Shown here one piece after another: positions 36,270-47,584 of a stretch of 64,000 nt of DNA. Position 1 is the stretch's first letter, and the number at the start of each line of letters is the position of its first letter. A program made the translations under genes and the position numbers. The notes under the pieces were generated by a model. The model did no database searches. It was given only the letters and a program-made list of their open reading frames with translations, and was not told the origin of the DNA. This stretch comes from Sinotaia quadrata (lineage: Eukaryota > Mollusca > Gastropoda > Architaenioglossa > Viviparidae), in the NCBI GenBank assembly GCA_028829895.1, contig CM054179.1, positions 109,117,875 to 109,181,874 on the forward strand. Reading direction: 5' to 3'.

Positions 36270-36910
36270 GCATCCTAGTATGGATTTATAATATATAGTA
36301 TGGATTTGTAACATTTAGTATGGATTTGTAATATATAGAATGGATTTGTAATATCATAGTGTGAACTTCGAATATCATAGTATGGATTTGTAATATATAG
36401 AATGGATGTGTGCTATCATAGTATGAACTTCGAATATCATAGTATGAACTTCAAATATAATAATATGAACTTCAAATGTCATTGTATGGTTTTGTAATAT
36501 CATGGTATGAACTTTTAATATATAGTATGGATTTGTAATATCATGGTATGAACTTCAAATATTATGAAATGATTTTGTGATATCATAGTATGAACTTCTA
36601 ATATCATGTTATGGATTTGTAATATCATAGTATGAACTACTAATGTCATGTTATGGATTTGTAATATCATAGTATGAACTTCTAATATCATAGAATGAAC
36701 TTCTAATATCATGTTATGGATTTGTAATATCATTATTTGAACTTCTAATATCATGTTATGGATTTGTAATATCATAGTTTGAACTTCTAATATCATGTTA
36801 TGGATTTGTAATATCATTATTTGAACTTCTAATATCATTGTATGATTTATAATATAGTATGAACTTCTAATATCATGGTATAGATTTGTAATATCATAGT
36901 ATGAACTTGT
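36270..36910. repeat. Degenerate ~20-bp array upstream of gene 2
   Basis: Units of the type TAATATCATAGTATGAACTT alternate with TATGGATTTGTAATATCAT. Counterpart of 5755-6235. The minus-strand frame at 36515-36838 (ILQIHNMILEVH repeats) is an artefact. Confidence 0.8.
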
Positions 36911-37696
36911 AATTCAGTAATATTGTTAGTACTGCATGCACGACTCACCTACCTACTGTTACGTTCTATAGTGCTCAACAATTGGAGAGCATAGAAAAAA
37001 GCAAACCGCACACTGACGTCATTGGCTACGCATTCTTCAACAGCGTACTAATCAGGCACAAGGGCAGATAATTTTGTCAAATTATCTCACTGAATGTCCC
37101 CAGCATAACGACCCTGTTAACATCTTTCAAGAAACAGAACAGGCATACATGTAAATAAAGAAACAGAATACGCCACAAGAAACCGGGCGGCCACACACAT
37201 TAATATCTTTCAAAAAACAGAACGTGATTTAAGAAACCGGGCAGTCACACACATTAACAACTTTCAAGAAACACTTAGAAAATGCCCGGCTCTGCATTTC
37301 ATTATCTTATCTGTTTATTTTTCTCTGTTTGGAAATTTCTCCACCCAGTCTTTTTATGATCCATGTGTAAGTATGCATCTTGAATATTATTTATTTTTAT
37401 TATCTGTTTCGGATGTGTTTATTAATGTGTTTTACTGTAGAGGTTATATTCTGTGTTATTATATTATTTAATATTGTTTGCTACTGTACATATTATACTA
37501 TACGTATTTTATATCGAGTGTTATTGTACTTTATTAAGTATTGTAAAGGGCTTAAAACTTAAGTAAGATTAAATAGTAGGTTCTCTTTTACGTCATCACA
37601 TGACGATTATCATGTATCATATTGTATCGTATGGTCTAATATTTGACTGATAAAACGCATTTAAAAGGAAAAAGACGGTTGTGGAGACAAGAAAGT
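36911..37696. other. Gene 2 upstream flank
   Basis: Homologous to 6240-7576. The CCGGACAG-type minisatellite of gene 1 is reduced to about three decayed units (37130-37290). The TATA-like GATAAAACGC is at 37649-37658. Confidence 0.5.
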
Positions 37697-37725
37697 GAAT
37701 CATGACACAAAAAGTCCTACATACG
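37697..37725 (+). promoter_or_regulatory. 29-nt shared upstream block, gene 2
   Basis: Counterpart of 7577-7605. It starts TGAAT, has TGAC in the middle and ends CCTACATAC, 73 bp before the gene 2 ATG. Confidence 0.45.
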
Positions 37726-37798
37726 TGAGTTTCCTGTACTACGAATTAGGTATATAATGGCAATCGGCGCACATAATCAGTTTGTGCACACAATTTGC

Positions 37799-37857
37799 AT
37801 GATGAAGATACTTTGTCTTAACCGCTTTGAGTTTGATCTTGCTGACAGGGGTTTCTG
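37799..37857 (+). pseudogene. Gene 2 exon 1: frameshifted signal-peptide exon
   Basis: 59 nt against 58 in gene 1. The frame matching gene 1 reads LTALSLILLTGVS near its end but is preceded by TGA TGA. The ATG frame reads MMKILCLNRFEF and enters exon 2 out of phase. The donor G|GTAAGT is intact. Confidence 0.75.
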
Positions 37858-40041
37858 GTAAGTCATAATAAAATATTCGCTGAAATGGGTTAATTTTAAA
37901 AATATATTTTAAAAATAATAAAATTAAAATAAATGACTGTTGAAATTTGAAATTTGATGAAAAGTAGTGCTATTATGTTAAACTGTAAGCGAAGAAAAAA
38001 GAGCAATGGTAGACTTGTGGATAAGACATAAATTTACACTTACTTAGTCTATTTCAGCAGGGATTAAAATAGGTGTGCGTTAAATTCTTTAGTGATGTTC
38101 CAATAGTCTTTTATTGATCTTGAGCCTGCCATTGTCAGAAGCATGCGATTCCTTCTCGGTGACGAAATAAATGAAAAACATTCTAAGAAATGGCATTTTC
38201 TTCGTAATAAGTATTTCATAGTGCCTTAGATCCTTTCCTTTATAAGTAAACTCGACATAGAGTGCCCTAAGTCCTTACCTTTATAAGTAAACTCGACATA
38301 GAGTGCCCTACGTCCTTACCTTTATAAGTAAACTCGACATATAGTGCCCAGATTCACAAAAAGCTGGTTCAGTAAAGCCTTTTGTTAATACGATGGTCTT
38401 TCAAAGTATTATGATTCGCAGAGCGTTATTTCAGTTAATGTCTAATTCACACAACGCTGATTAACAAAATTGTTGTTTCAGTATTTTAATTCTCAATTTG
38501 CTGGTTCGTATAACATAAAGTTAAAATTTTGCTATTTTTCCCTAAATGTTTGAAGCTGGATTTTGTTCAGAATGTTTTAAAACACGAGAGCAACATTATA
38601 CTTCCATGAAGCATAGAAAGGGAAAAAACTCCAGGACCAAGTGATACCAGACAATAGTGGCTGATGTACCCTTTCTTAAGTACAATCAACTTCTGTTGGC
38701 AATACAGTTAGTTTTGCCTGCTATGTGGCTTTAAAGTAAACGATGGCTCTAGTAGTGAAATCTGTAATGTGCATGGTATCACGAACGTTTGCTTACTGCT
38801 GACCTCTAATACAGACTGCTGACCTCTAATACAGACTGATGACCTCTAATACAGACTGCTGACCTCTAATACAGACTGATGACCTCTAATACAGACTGCT
38901 GACCTCTAATACAGACTGATGACCTCTAATACAGACTGCTGACCTCTAATACAGACTGATGACCTCTAATACAGACTGCTTACTTTTTCATCCCAGTGTA
39001 GCCAGCTGCAATTTGGTTAGAATCAGGTCGATTTCCATTAATCACTAATTCCATTTGACTTTAGGATTGTGATTCTCCACTATAATCATGAATGCCAAAG
39101 GGGGATAAACCAAAATAAACTTAATAATGAAATAAAAATAAAAATGAAACTTTTAATACAGAGACCGAAACAGTAAACACAACATAGAGAGCACTGATTT
39201 GAATTAAAGAAAATTATTAACTGAAGTACATAAGGATTAACTAAAAGTGTAATAACACCAAAGTATATAAGGATTAACTAAAAGTATAATAACACCAAAG
39301 TATATAAGGATTAACTAAAAGTGTAATAACACCAAAGTACATAAGGATTAACTAAAAGTGTAATAACACCAAAGTATATAAGGATTAACTAAAAGTGTAA
39401 TAACACCAAAGTACATAAGGATTAACTAAAAGTGTAATAACACCAAAGTACATAAGGATTAACTAAAAGTGTAATAACACCAAAGTACATAAAGATTAAC
39501 TAAAAGTGTAATAACACCAAAGTACATAAGGATTAACTAAAAGTGTAATAACACCAAAGTACATAAGGATTAACTAAAAGTGTAATAACACCAAAGTACA
39601 TAAGGATTAACTAAAAGTGTAATAACACCAAAGTATATAAGGATTAACTAAAAGTGTAATAACACCAAAGTACATAAGGATTAACTAAAAGTGTAATAAC
39701 ACCAAAGTACACAAGGAATAACTAAAAGTGTAATAACACCAAATGTATTGGATCGAAATATAAAATAAGTTTAGCATCTTATCTCTTTTCTGGTTACGAT
39801 CAGTGACTGACTTCATTTCACTTGGTATTATGATTAGATATTAAAGATTAATTAGGGAGTTTATTATTTTGTATATACTATTTTTATGCCTTTGATCGTG
39901 ACAGTAACTTTTTATTAATTTTTAAATACCAGTTTGAGGAAAATTTCGAATATATTTATGTGTATAAATTATTATCGTAATATTTTTAATATTGAAATTT
40001 ATTTAAATTTACATATAGAATCGGTTGTCTTTTATATATAG
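37858..40041 (+). other. Gene 2 intron 1
   Basis: Holds about three copies of a ~41-bp unit at 38215-38347 (TTTATAAGTAAACTCGACAT), then a stretch (38349-38995) very similar to gene 1 intron 1, including nine copies of the 20-bp GACCTCTAATACAGAC repeat (38797-38980). A 37-bp array of about 14 copies follows at 39225-39745 (AAGGATTAACTAAAAGTGTA). Confidence 0.85.
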
Positions 40042-40158
40042 CAACTTGTCGGCCGGACGAGTTCAGATGCTCTACAGGTAAGTGTATACCGCGCTCCAAA
40101 CGGTGCAACAAGATTTGTGACTGTCGTGACAGAAGTGATGAAAGGAACTGCGGGTCAG
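40042..40158 (+). CDS. Gene 2 exon 2: LDLa domain 1, seven cysteines
   Basis: A 117-nt phase 1-1 exon after TATATAG, with donor CAG|GTAAGT. Reads [17 protein letters not shown] then [17 protein letters not shown]. It keeps the extra cysteine seen in gene 1. An internal CAG|GTAAGT at 40075-40083 is an equally strong potential donor. Confidence 0.8.
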
Positions 40159-40628
40159 GTAAGTTGTATTAAACACCATTACTCAATACGCAACGATTTG
40201 AGTAATCTGTTGAGGTTATTTGTTGTGAATTATTACAGTTGTATTAATGTTGTGGTAATTTTTGTAAATTAGTATAGTTATATTATCTCTGTGGTCATTT
40301 GTTATGAATCATTATAGTTCTATAATCTATGTGGTCATTTGTTATGAATCATTATAGTTCTATAATCTATGTGGTCATTTGTTATGAATCATTATAGTTA
40401 TATTATCTATGTGGTCATTTGTTATGAATCATTATAGTTATATTATCCCTGTGGTCATTAGTTGTGAATTATTTGTTATATTGTCAACCTCAAGTGGGTA
40501 GAAATTTTTTTAATAGGTTTGATGTGCACAATGCTGACACACTTAAAATGAATATTTTTACTGTCATTTAAACGCTTTCTTTGCGATATTTAAACTTTCG
40601 TATGACTTCGGTTGTCCTGTATTTATAG
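40159..40628 (+). other. Gene 2 intron 2
   Basis: Contains a ~58-bp array at 40195-40490 (TATGTGGTCATTTGTTATGA type), the counterpart of 10495-10725. Confidence 0.8.
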
Positions 40629-40745
40629 TAATATGTCGACCGGGCGAGTGGAGATGCTCTTCAGGGCAATGTATTCCTCTGACCAGTCGGTGTAACGGAC
40701 ATTGTGACTGTCGAGACAAAAGTGATGAGCGGAATTGTCCATCAA
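40629..40745 (+). CDS. Gene 2 exon 3: mosaic LDLa domain, seven cysteines
   Basis: A 117-nt phase 1-1 exon. Its 5' flank and [10 protein letters not shown] resemble gene 1 exon 3; its end DERNCPS and the following intron resemble gene 1 exon 4. Reads [17 protein letters not shown] then [17 protein letters not shown]. It corresponds to two exons in gene 1. Confidence 0.8.
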
Positions 40746-42387
40746 GTAAGTACAGAACAGTCCAATATTGTCCAATAGTGTCCAAGAAAGAAATTCAGAT
40801 TCACATTGATAAATGTCCACTTTCTTCAACTAACATTATTTGCAAGGAATAAGACTGTAATCCTTAAATCCTCTCACCAATAACGAAGTCCAAACATTAT
40901 TTGCAAGGAATAAGACTGTAATCCTTAAATCCTCTCACCAATAACGTAGTCCAAACATTATTTGCAAGGAATAAGACTGTAGTCCTTAAATCCTCTCACC
41001 AATAACGCAGTCCAAACATTATTTGCAAGGAATAAGACTGTAATCCTTAAATCCTCTCACCAATAACGTAGTCCAAACATTATTTGCAAGGAATAAGATT
41101 GTAATCCTTAAATCCTCTCACCAATAACGTAGCCCAAACCAAAACACAAGTAATCTCAAAACTTTGTATTTGATGGATTTTATAGTGGCAAATATATTGT
41201 CAGGATATTTATAAATCTCGACCGGATCCCATCAATAAATATTAAAAAAGAAATATAGAAAGGAATAAAATTTAGATGTAATAAATGAGTAGTAAACAAA
41301 ATCTAAATGTAGATGCAAAGGATAGTTTAATAAGAGCATATACAGACATATGACGTAGCTATTGCAACACTGGTAAGACAGAGGGATGTTTTTCTGGGTC
41401 AAAAGACAGTAAGTTTAGTTTTCCTAGCAAGACAGACTTGTTGTGCGCCCTGGTCAAGCAGAAATCCGACCAGTCAATTAATGTAAACATGTATAGCATA
41501 GGGATTATCTTGTATTATAAAGAGTGCCTGAATGAAAGAGGAAGGGAGGTGGTTGATTGGCATACGCAAGTTCAATGGGGCATAAAGTCGGATGTCAGTT
41601 GTTAATCATATGTGTGAATGGAAGCTTGGATGCAGTCCTGCCCTTAGGTCAACTGAATAGCCGTCATGCTCATGATCAGAGTGGTATTGAATTTACAGCT
41701 GAATTTAACCACAGAATATCATTTCCTCATTACAGCTGAATTTAACCATAGAATATCGCTTCATAATTGCTGCTGAATTTAACCACAGAATATCATTTCC
41801 TCATTACAGCTGAATTTAACCACAGAATACCACTTCCTCTTTACATCTGAATTTAACCACAGAATATAACTTCCTCATTACAGTTGAATTTAACCACATA
41901 ATACCACTTCCTCATTGCAGCTGAATTTAACCACATAATACCACTTCCTTATTACATCTGAATTTAACCACAGAATATAACTTCCTCATTACAGCTGAAT
42001 TTAACCACAGAACACCACTTCCTCATTGCGGCTGAATTTAACCACATAATACCACTTCCTCATTACATCTGAATTTAACCACAGAATATAACTTCCTCAT
42101 TACAGCTGAATTTAACCTTAGCAAATCACTTCCTCATCACACTGAATTTAGCCTAGAATGTCTCTTTTTCATCCCAGCTGAATATAGCAATAGAATGTCA
42201 CTTAGGCGTTAATAATGAGGTTAATCACTGTTCATGAGGGTACAGCAGATTTTTATTATAGAATGTCATTTAGGCGGTAATAATGAGGTTAATCACTGGT
42301 CATGAGGGTACAGCAGATTTTTATTATAGAATGTCACTTTGAAGTTACAGTCGAGCATAATCATAAAATGTCATTTTGTCGTTAAAG
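40746..42387 (+). other. Gene 2 intron 3
   Basis: About five ~61-bp units (40832-41135, GCAAGGAATAAGACTGTAAT), then 41199-41685, a 0.5-kb stretch unrelated to gene 1 and of unknown origin (starts TGTCAGGATATTTATAAATC). This is followed by an array of about eleven ~39-bp units at 41690-42140 (CTCATTACAGCTGAATTTAA) and two ~75-bp units (42190-42335). Exons equivalent to gene 1 exons 5-10 are absent. Confidence 0.75.
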
Positions 42388-42549
42388 CTACTTCAATACC
42401 TACAACTTTTAGTGCGACAACTATAACCTCCACAACAGTAATTTGCCGAGATGATCAGTTCACCTGTACAAATGGCCAATGCGTTAATATGGGAATGCGT
42501 TGCGATGGCAGCACTAACTGTCAAGATGGCTCAGATGAACAAAACTGTA
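42388..42549 (+). CDS. Gene 2 exon 4: Thr-rich linker plus LDLa domain
   Basis: A 162-nt phase 1-1 exon with donor A|GTAAGT. The acceptor is TTAAAG rather than the TTACAG of its homologues, hence probably weaker. Linker with [12 protein letters not shown], then [16 protein letters not shown] and [20 protein letters not shown]. Confidence 0.75.
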
Positions 42550-44992
42550 GTAAGTTGAAAGCGAAATATTTAACTTGTCCTGTCTCTTTGGAAACAAAAT
42601 GTGATACTTTAATGTACAGTATCTAATTCTTTCTTTTTTTTCTCATTTGTTTTGTTTGGGGAGGGGGAGTATCAGGATGGTTCTCCTTACATCCTCATGT
42701 TGCAATGCTAGATTATTTATTTCTACCGAACACTGTACATTCCACCTGAGCAGGATTAGTTCCGTAATACGTGTGAAGGAATCTTTTTGGACTTGATTGC
42801 AAATGTTATTATGACTTTTAACAGATATACTAAAGAAATATATTAAACACGTATCTCATAGCTATTAATATTATGACTATTAACACGTATGTTAAGGACA
42901 TATATTAAACATGTAACTCATAGCTATTAATATTATGACTATTAACACGTATGTTAAGGACATATATTAAACATGTAACTCATAGCTATTAATATTATGA
43001 CTATTAACACGTATGTTAAGGACATATATTAAACATGTAACTCATAGCTATATTATGGCTAATAACACACCTCAGATATTCAAGGGTACAGTTGGTGTCG
43101 TTGCATAGTTAAATGTTCGGAAACAAAGGAGAGCCACGTGTTTTAAGATGAAAGGTAGTGGTAGAGCGATCACTACGATAAAATTATCTATCCGGAATGA
43201 GGACACATTTTCTGAGAGTTCTTGCTTGCTTTCTGTTTTCTACAGCACAAGGAGACACGTTTTCTGAGAGTTCTTGCTTGCTTTCTGTTTTCTACAGCAC
43301 AAGGAGACACGTTTTCTGAGAGTTCTTGCTTGCTTTCTGTTTTCTACAGCACAAGTAACTTTCCGCACAGTTAATTGTATTTCAAACGCCTTGTAAAGTG
43401 TTCGCAACATGTCATATAGTAATAATATTAAAATTAAATAATCTTAGCTTTTTGAACCGTCAATGATTCTGAAAAATGTTCTGCCATTTCTTTGTAACCA
43501 TGTGATCTGAATGGAAAACGAATGCTATTTTTCTGATTTTGTACTTTAACTCATCACACCAAGACACAATGACTTGAGAGTTATCTTTCCAGAATATGGC
43601 GCCTTTGAAAAATGTAAGAGGTAGTTCGCGATACTATCGTCATTATTTTATATGTATACATTTATTAATTCCGTTGTAATGTGTTAGGAAACGCAGTCAA
43701 ATTAATTTTTCTAAAGCTGAATATTTCTGAATATAACGAATAAATTTGAAAAACAATAACGAATAAAATACTTCCGATGAAAAACATCTGCACAAAATTG
43801 ACTGTTTTGAATGTGTTATCGCTTCTAAGAAAACCTTGATACGGTAAATTTCTTGGATTATTTATAACAATGAAAATGAAAGAAAATGGGTGTATACAGG
43901 TAATAAAAAGAGGTGCCATTTTTCACTTCAAAACGACTTTTTGTATTACAAATATTTATCATTTTTATATATCGGATTAATTCTGAATATAAAGAATATA
44001 AACACATTATATTTCAATGCTTTATTTTTAAGAAAACACATTTCAAATAGACCCATACTTTAGGTACACTTCCGCAGTGAATGAGACATCTTTTGCGTAT
44101 TTAAATAGAGTTTTAATAACTTTAAACTTTTGTGTGTAATAAATATAGTGTTAATATATGTAAATTTTCGTAAGGGATAAATAGTGTCTTGATGTATGTA
44201 CTGTACATTACTGCTGATTTTTCATGTTCTTGCTCAGTGTGGTATTGAAAGTACAGCTGAATTTAACCACAGAAGTCGTTTCCTCATTACAATTGAATTT
44301 ATCCACTTAATGTCAATTCCCCATTACAGCTGAATTTAACCATAGAATGTAACTTCTACATTATCGCTGAATTTATCTATTGATTATTATTTCCTCATTA
44401 GCTGAATTTAAGCACTGAATATCATTTCCTCATGACAGCTGAATTTAAGCACTGAATATCATTTACTCATAACAGCTGAATTTAAATGCAGAATGTAAAC
44501 TTTCCTCATTACAGCTGAACTTAACCCCAAAATGACATTCCCTCACGACAGCTGAATTTAACCAGAAAATGCCATTTACTCATTAAAGTTGGATTTAACC
44601 ACATAATGTCATTTCCTAATTACATCTAAATGTAGCCACATAATGTCATTCCTTATTACATCTGATTTTAACCACATACTGTCACTTCCTCATTACAGCT
44701 CATTTAACCAAGGAATGTCAGTTCCTCATTACAGCTGAAGTTAACCATATAATATAACTTTCTGATTACAGCTGGATTTTATAATAGAATACCACTTTGG
44801 CGTTACAGATGAGTTTAATCACTTGGTTAGTTTGAAGATAGAGCTGATTTTTTATTATATAATGTCACTTTGACATTGCAGTCGAGGTCAATCATTGAAT
44901 ATTATTTACAATATTATATCAATATCGAGACCAATCATTGAATATATTCACTGATATATATTATTTAAAATATCATATCAATATCGTTACAG
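42550..44992 (+). other. Gene 2 intron 4
   Basis: Four ~62-bp units at 42830-43060 (TATTAAACATGTAACTCATA), three 53-bp units at 43205-43355 (GCTTTCTGTTTTCTACAGCA), AT-rich unique sequence 43360-44230 with no gene (the minus frame at 43665-43919 is hydrophobic and unrecognised), then a degenerate CATTACAGCTGAATTTAA array at 44240-44780. The array plus the next exon duplicates 41670-42640. Confidence 0.75.
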
Positions 44993-45171
44993 CTACTACA
45001 ATTTCTACAACTCCGTTAGCGACAACTACACCCCCTATACCAGAAATTTGCCCTGAGGATCAGTTCACGTGTACCAATGGCCAATGCGTTAACATGGGAA
45101 TGCGTTGCGATGGCAGCACTAACTGTCAAGATGGATCAGATGAACAGAACTGTGTTATGAACATAACTGTG
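44993..45171 (+). CDS. Gene 2 exon 5: Thr-rich linker plus LDLa domain with new tail
   Basis: A 179-nt exon after CGTTACAG. Linker with [12 protein letters not shown], then [16 protein letters not shown] and [20 protein letters not shown]. After the last Cys it runs on through VMNITV to donor G|GTAAGT in phase 0, unlike all other exons. NIT is a potential N-glycosylation site. Confidence 0.75.
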
Positions 45172-45344
45172 GTAAGTTGAAAGCGAAATATTTAACTTGT
45201 CTAGTTTCTTTGGAAAGAAAATGTGATACCTTAATGTACAATATCTCATTCTTTCTTTTTTTTCTGTTTATGTGTGAGTATGGTAAGAAAAACATGTATA
45301 TTTGAACACGCATCTTATATTGTGACTATTTTCTTGGTTTACAG

Positions 45345-45359
45345 GTTCCGAGAATTTGA
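45345..45359 (+). CDS. Gene 2 exon 6: terminal coding exon
   Basis: After GGTTTACAG, phase 0 gives Val-Pro-Arg-Ile and TGA (45357-45359). The downstream sequence matches the gene 1 3' UTR. Confidence 0.65.
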   Translation, partial: VPRI

Positions 45360-45530
45360 CCACCACCAAGTAAACACGAAGAAACATTTTGTTTTCATTA
45401 GGAAGTGTCGTCAAAATCTTCCAACGAACGCATAACATAGCAATAAATAAATACTTGTTTTACAATAAATGAGCATCATTAATGAAATAATCTAATTTAT
45501 TTCTTGGGAATAAATCTGTCTTGTTAATGT
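45360..45530 (+). terminator. Gene 2 3' UTR and polyadenylation signals
   Basis: AATAAA at 45442, 45464 and 45509-45514; the last is in the block conserved with gene 1. Confidence 0.6.
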
Positions 45531-45644
45531 TTATGTGACCTAACTGGGAAGGTGATAAATTCGTGTATTGGAAAATAGTCACCGTCTTTGTGAATGCCGT
45601 TGACTGAATGGACTCATTCTGCGTGAGGTATTTCACATCAAATT

Positions 45645-46220
45645 TTAAGACAATATTCTCTTACACCATTTATTTTAGGTCAAATTTTAAGACAACGTTC
45701 CTTTAAAACATTTATATCAGATCAAGTTACAAGACAACATTCCCTTAAAACATTTATATCAGATCAAGTTATAAGACAACATTCCCTTTTAACATTTATG
45801 CCAGATCAAGTTATAAGACAACGTTCCCTTAAAACATTTATGTCAGATCAAGTTATAAGACAACATTCCTTTAAAACATTTATGTCAGATCAAGTTATAA
45901 GACAACATTCCCTTAAAACATTTATATCAGATCAAGTTATAAGACAACATTCCCTTAAAACAGTTATGTCAGATCAAGTTATAAGACAACATTCCCTTAA
46001 AACATTTATATCAGATCAAGTTATAAGATAACATTCCCTTAAAACATTTATGTCAGATAAACTTAAAAGACAACATTCCCTCACAATATGTATTTCAGAT
46101 CAAGTTATACGACAACATTCCCTTACAACATTTATGTCAGATCAAGTTATACGACAACATTCCCTTAAAACATCTATATCAGATCAAGTTATAAGACAAC
46201 ATCCTCTTACAACATTTATG
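45645..46220. repeat. 42-bp minisatellite 3' of gene 2
   Basis: About 14 copies of a 42-bp unit with CAGATCAAGTTATAAGACAA. A unit length divisible by three leaves an open frame reading SDQVIRQHSLKTFM repeatedly (45798-46232). No start context, splice link or homologue supports a protein. Confidence 0.85.
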
Positions 46221-47436
46221 TCAGATCATTAATTTCATTAACTTTCCTTCATATACACATAGGTCTACACAAGCATACATGACCATAAGAAACACAGTAA
46301 GAAACGTAATTACCAAAGAGAAAAATTACATAAATTGCAGTTTTATGAAAAAAAATCCTTGGCTTTGTAAAACTGATTCGAATCCTCAAGTATATGTTCC
46401 TAACTTGAGAATAAACAAACATTAGTATATAACAATTAAAAATTTTAAAAATAATTCCATTAAAAAATTCTTAGGGAAATAAATAATTTTGCGATGTACC
46501 ATAAAACACCTAACAAATAAATTAAAATGAAAATATTTATTAAACCCAACAAATACACTTCGAAAAATTTTAAAGGCAGAAAAGGAAATGAAAACGTCGC
46601 TGAAGGAAGCTTTAATTTCGCCCACACCCTTTGTTTCTCCCCATAAATCAACAAGGGGAGGCAAACCCCTCCAAAGCGAGACCACTCTTGACAATGTCTG
46701 GTGACAAGTTCATGGACGTCTTGGAGGTGAGATGATAGCGTAACCACCTCCATTACCACCACTTTGAACGTTATGAACTAGGAATATACATTCTTAGTCA
46801 AAGGGAAAGTATACACAAAATAATTGTACTTTATTGTTCCTGTACTATTTTGAATCAGTTTCCATTTCAAGAAGTGATTCTGAATGTACGTTTGTGACTT
46901 TGGACAAACGCAGGATGTGTGCAGTCATTTATAGCTATACAAATGAGTCAAGGATTGAATAAATAAAGGTAAGAGGAGGGCAGTCATTTATAAGTATAAA
47001 AATAAGTAAAGGATTGAATAAATAAATGTAATTTGAATGCAGAAATTTATAACTAAATGAGAGATGGGCACTTACTAAACAATATCAATCATTCCAAAAT
47101 CATAAAAAGAAACAAAACAAAAGACTGATCTGTCAGCCAGTTTAATGGAACTTCCACAAGAAAGTGACTAACTTGCTTTTTGAGTGATAAGCCACGCGTA
47201 AACATGTCTGGAAATAAAACTGATTATTACTATAGTCAACGTGTGGAAAAGTGATGACCAGAGTTAATCTGCCAACACCAAAGTTGGAAATCCCATTTGA
47301 AAGTGCATTCCTGGTGGGAAAAATCTTACAAGATTTTCTGGACGATTCTTATTGACCGTGGTATGCTCCTAATTTATCTGGTACATGTGTCTTGTGAATT
47401 AACACTTTCAGAGCTAGATATGCTCATTCTCAAAGT

Positions 47437-47492
<56 letters not shown>

Positions 47493-47580
47493 ATTGAAAG
47501 AATTGTATTTACTTTGACACAGAGATTTTACTGTGGCGATCCAATATAGCATTGCAACGGCTTTAAGGATTATCTGACTA
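46221..47580. other. Intergenic spacer with (GAAA)n
   Basis: AT-rich. A (GAAA)n run lies at 47437-47492. ATG at 46695 opens MSGDKFMDVLE before a GTGAGA, which could mimic a small exon, but nothing confirms it. No other gene seen. Confidence 0.5.
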
Positions 47581-47584
47581 CACG

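Larger units (their letters stand above)
35528..41198. repeat. Segmental duplication, copy 2 (with 5056-11556)
   Basis: Collinear with the gene 1 region from the upstream flank through the repeat following the early LDLa exons. Homology ends at GCAAATATATT, where copy 1 carries the TTAA insertion site of the Kolobok-like element. Confidence 0.85.
37799..45359 (+). pseudogene. Gene 2: LDLa paralogue with disrupted start
   Basis: Six exons parallel gene 1: leader, two seven-Cys LDLa domains, two Thr-rich-linker LDLa domains, and a short tail. From the second exon on, the phases join into one frame of 590 nt ending at TGA 45357-45359. The leader exon carries one extra nucleotide after ATGATGAA, so both ATGs read out of frame and stop inside the second exon, and the leader's correct frame has no ATG but two TGA codons. 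Either the gene is a recent pseudogene, another first exon is used, or a base is miscalled. Six central domains of gene 1 have no counterpart here. Confidence 0.6.

Noticed and set aside
45798..46232. Repeat protein reading SDQVIRQHSLKTFM
   Set aside because: The 42-bp unit length keeps the frame open by itself. The gene 1 counterpart (43-bp unit) is not open, and the array lies beyond the polyadenylation signal.
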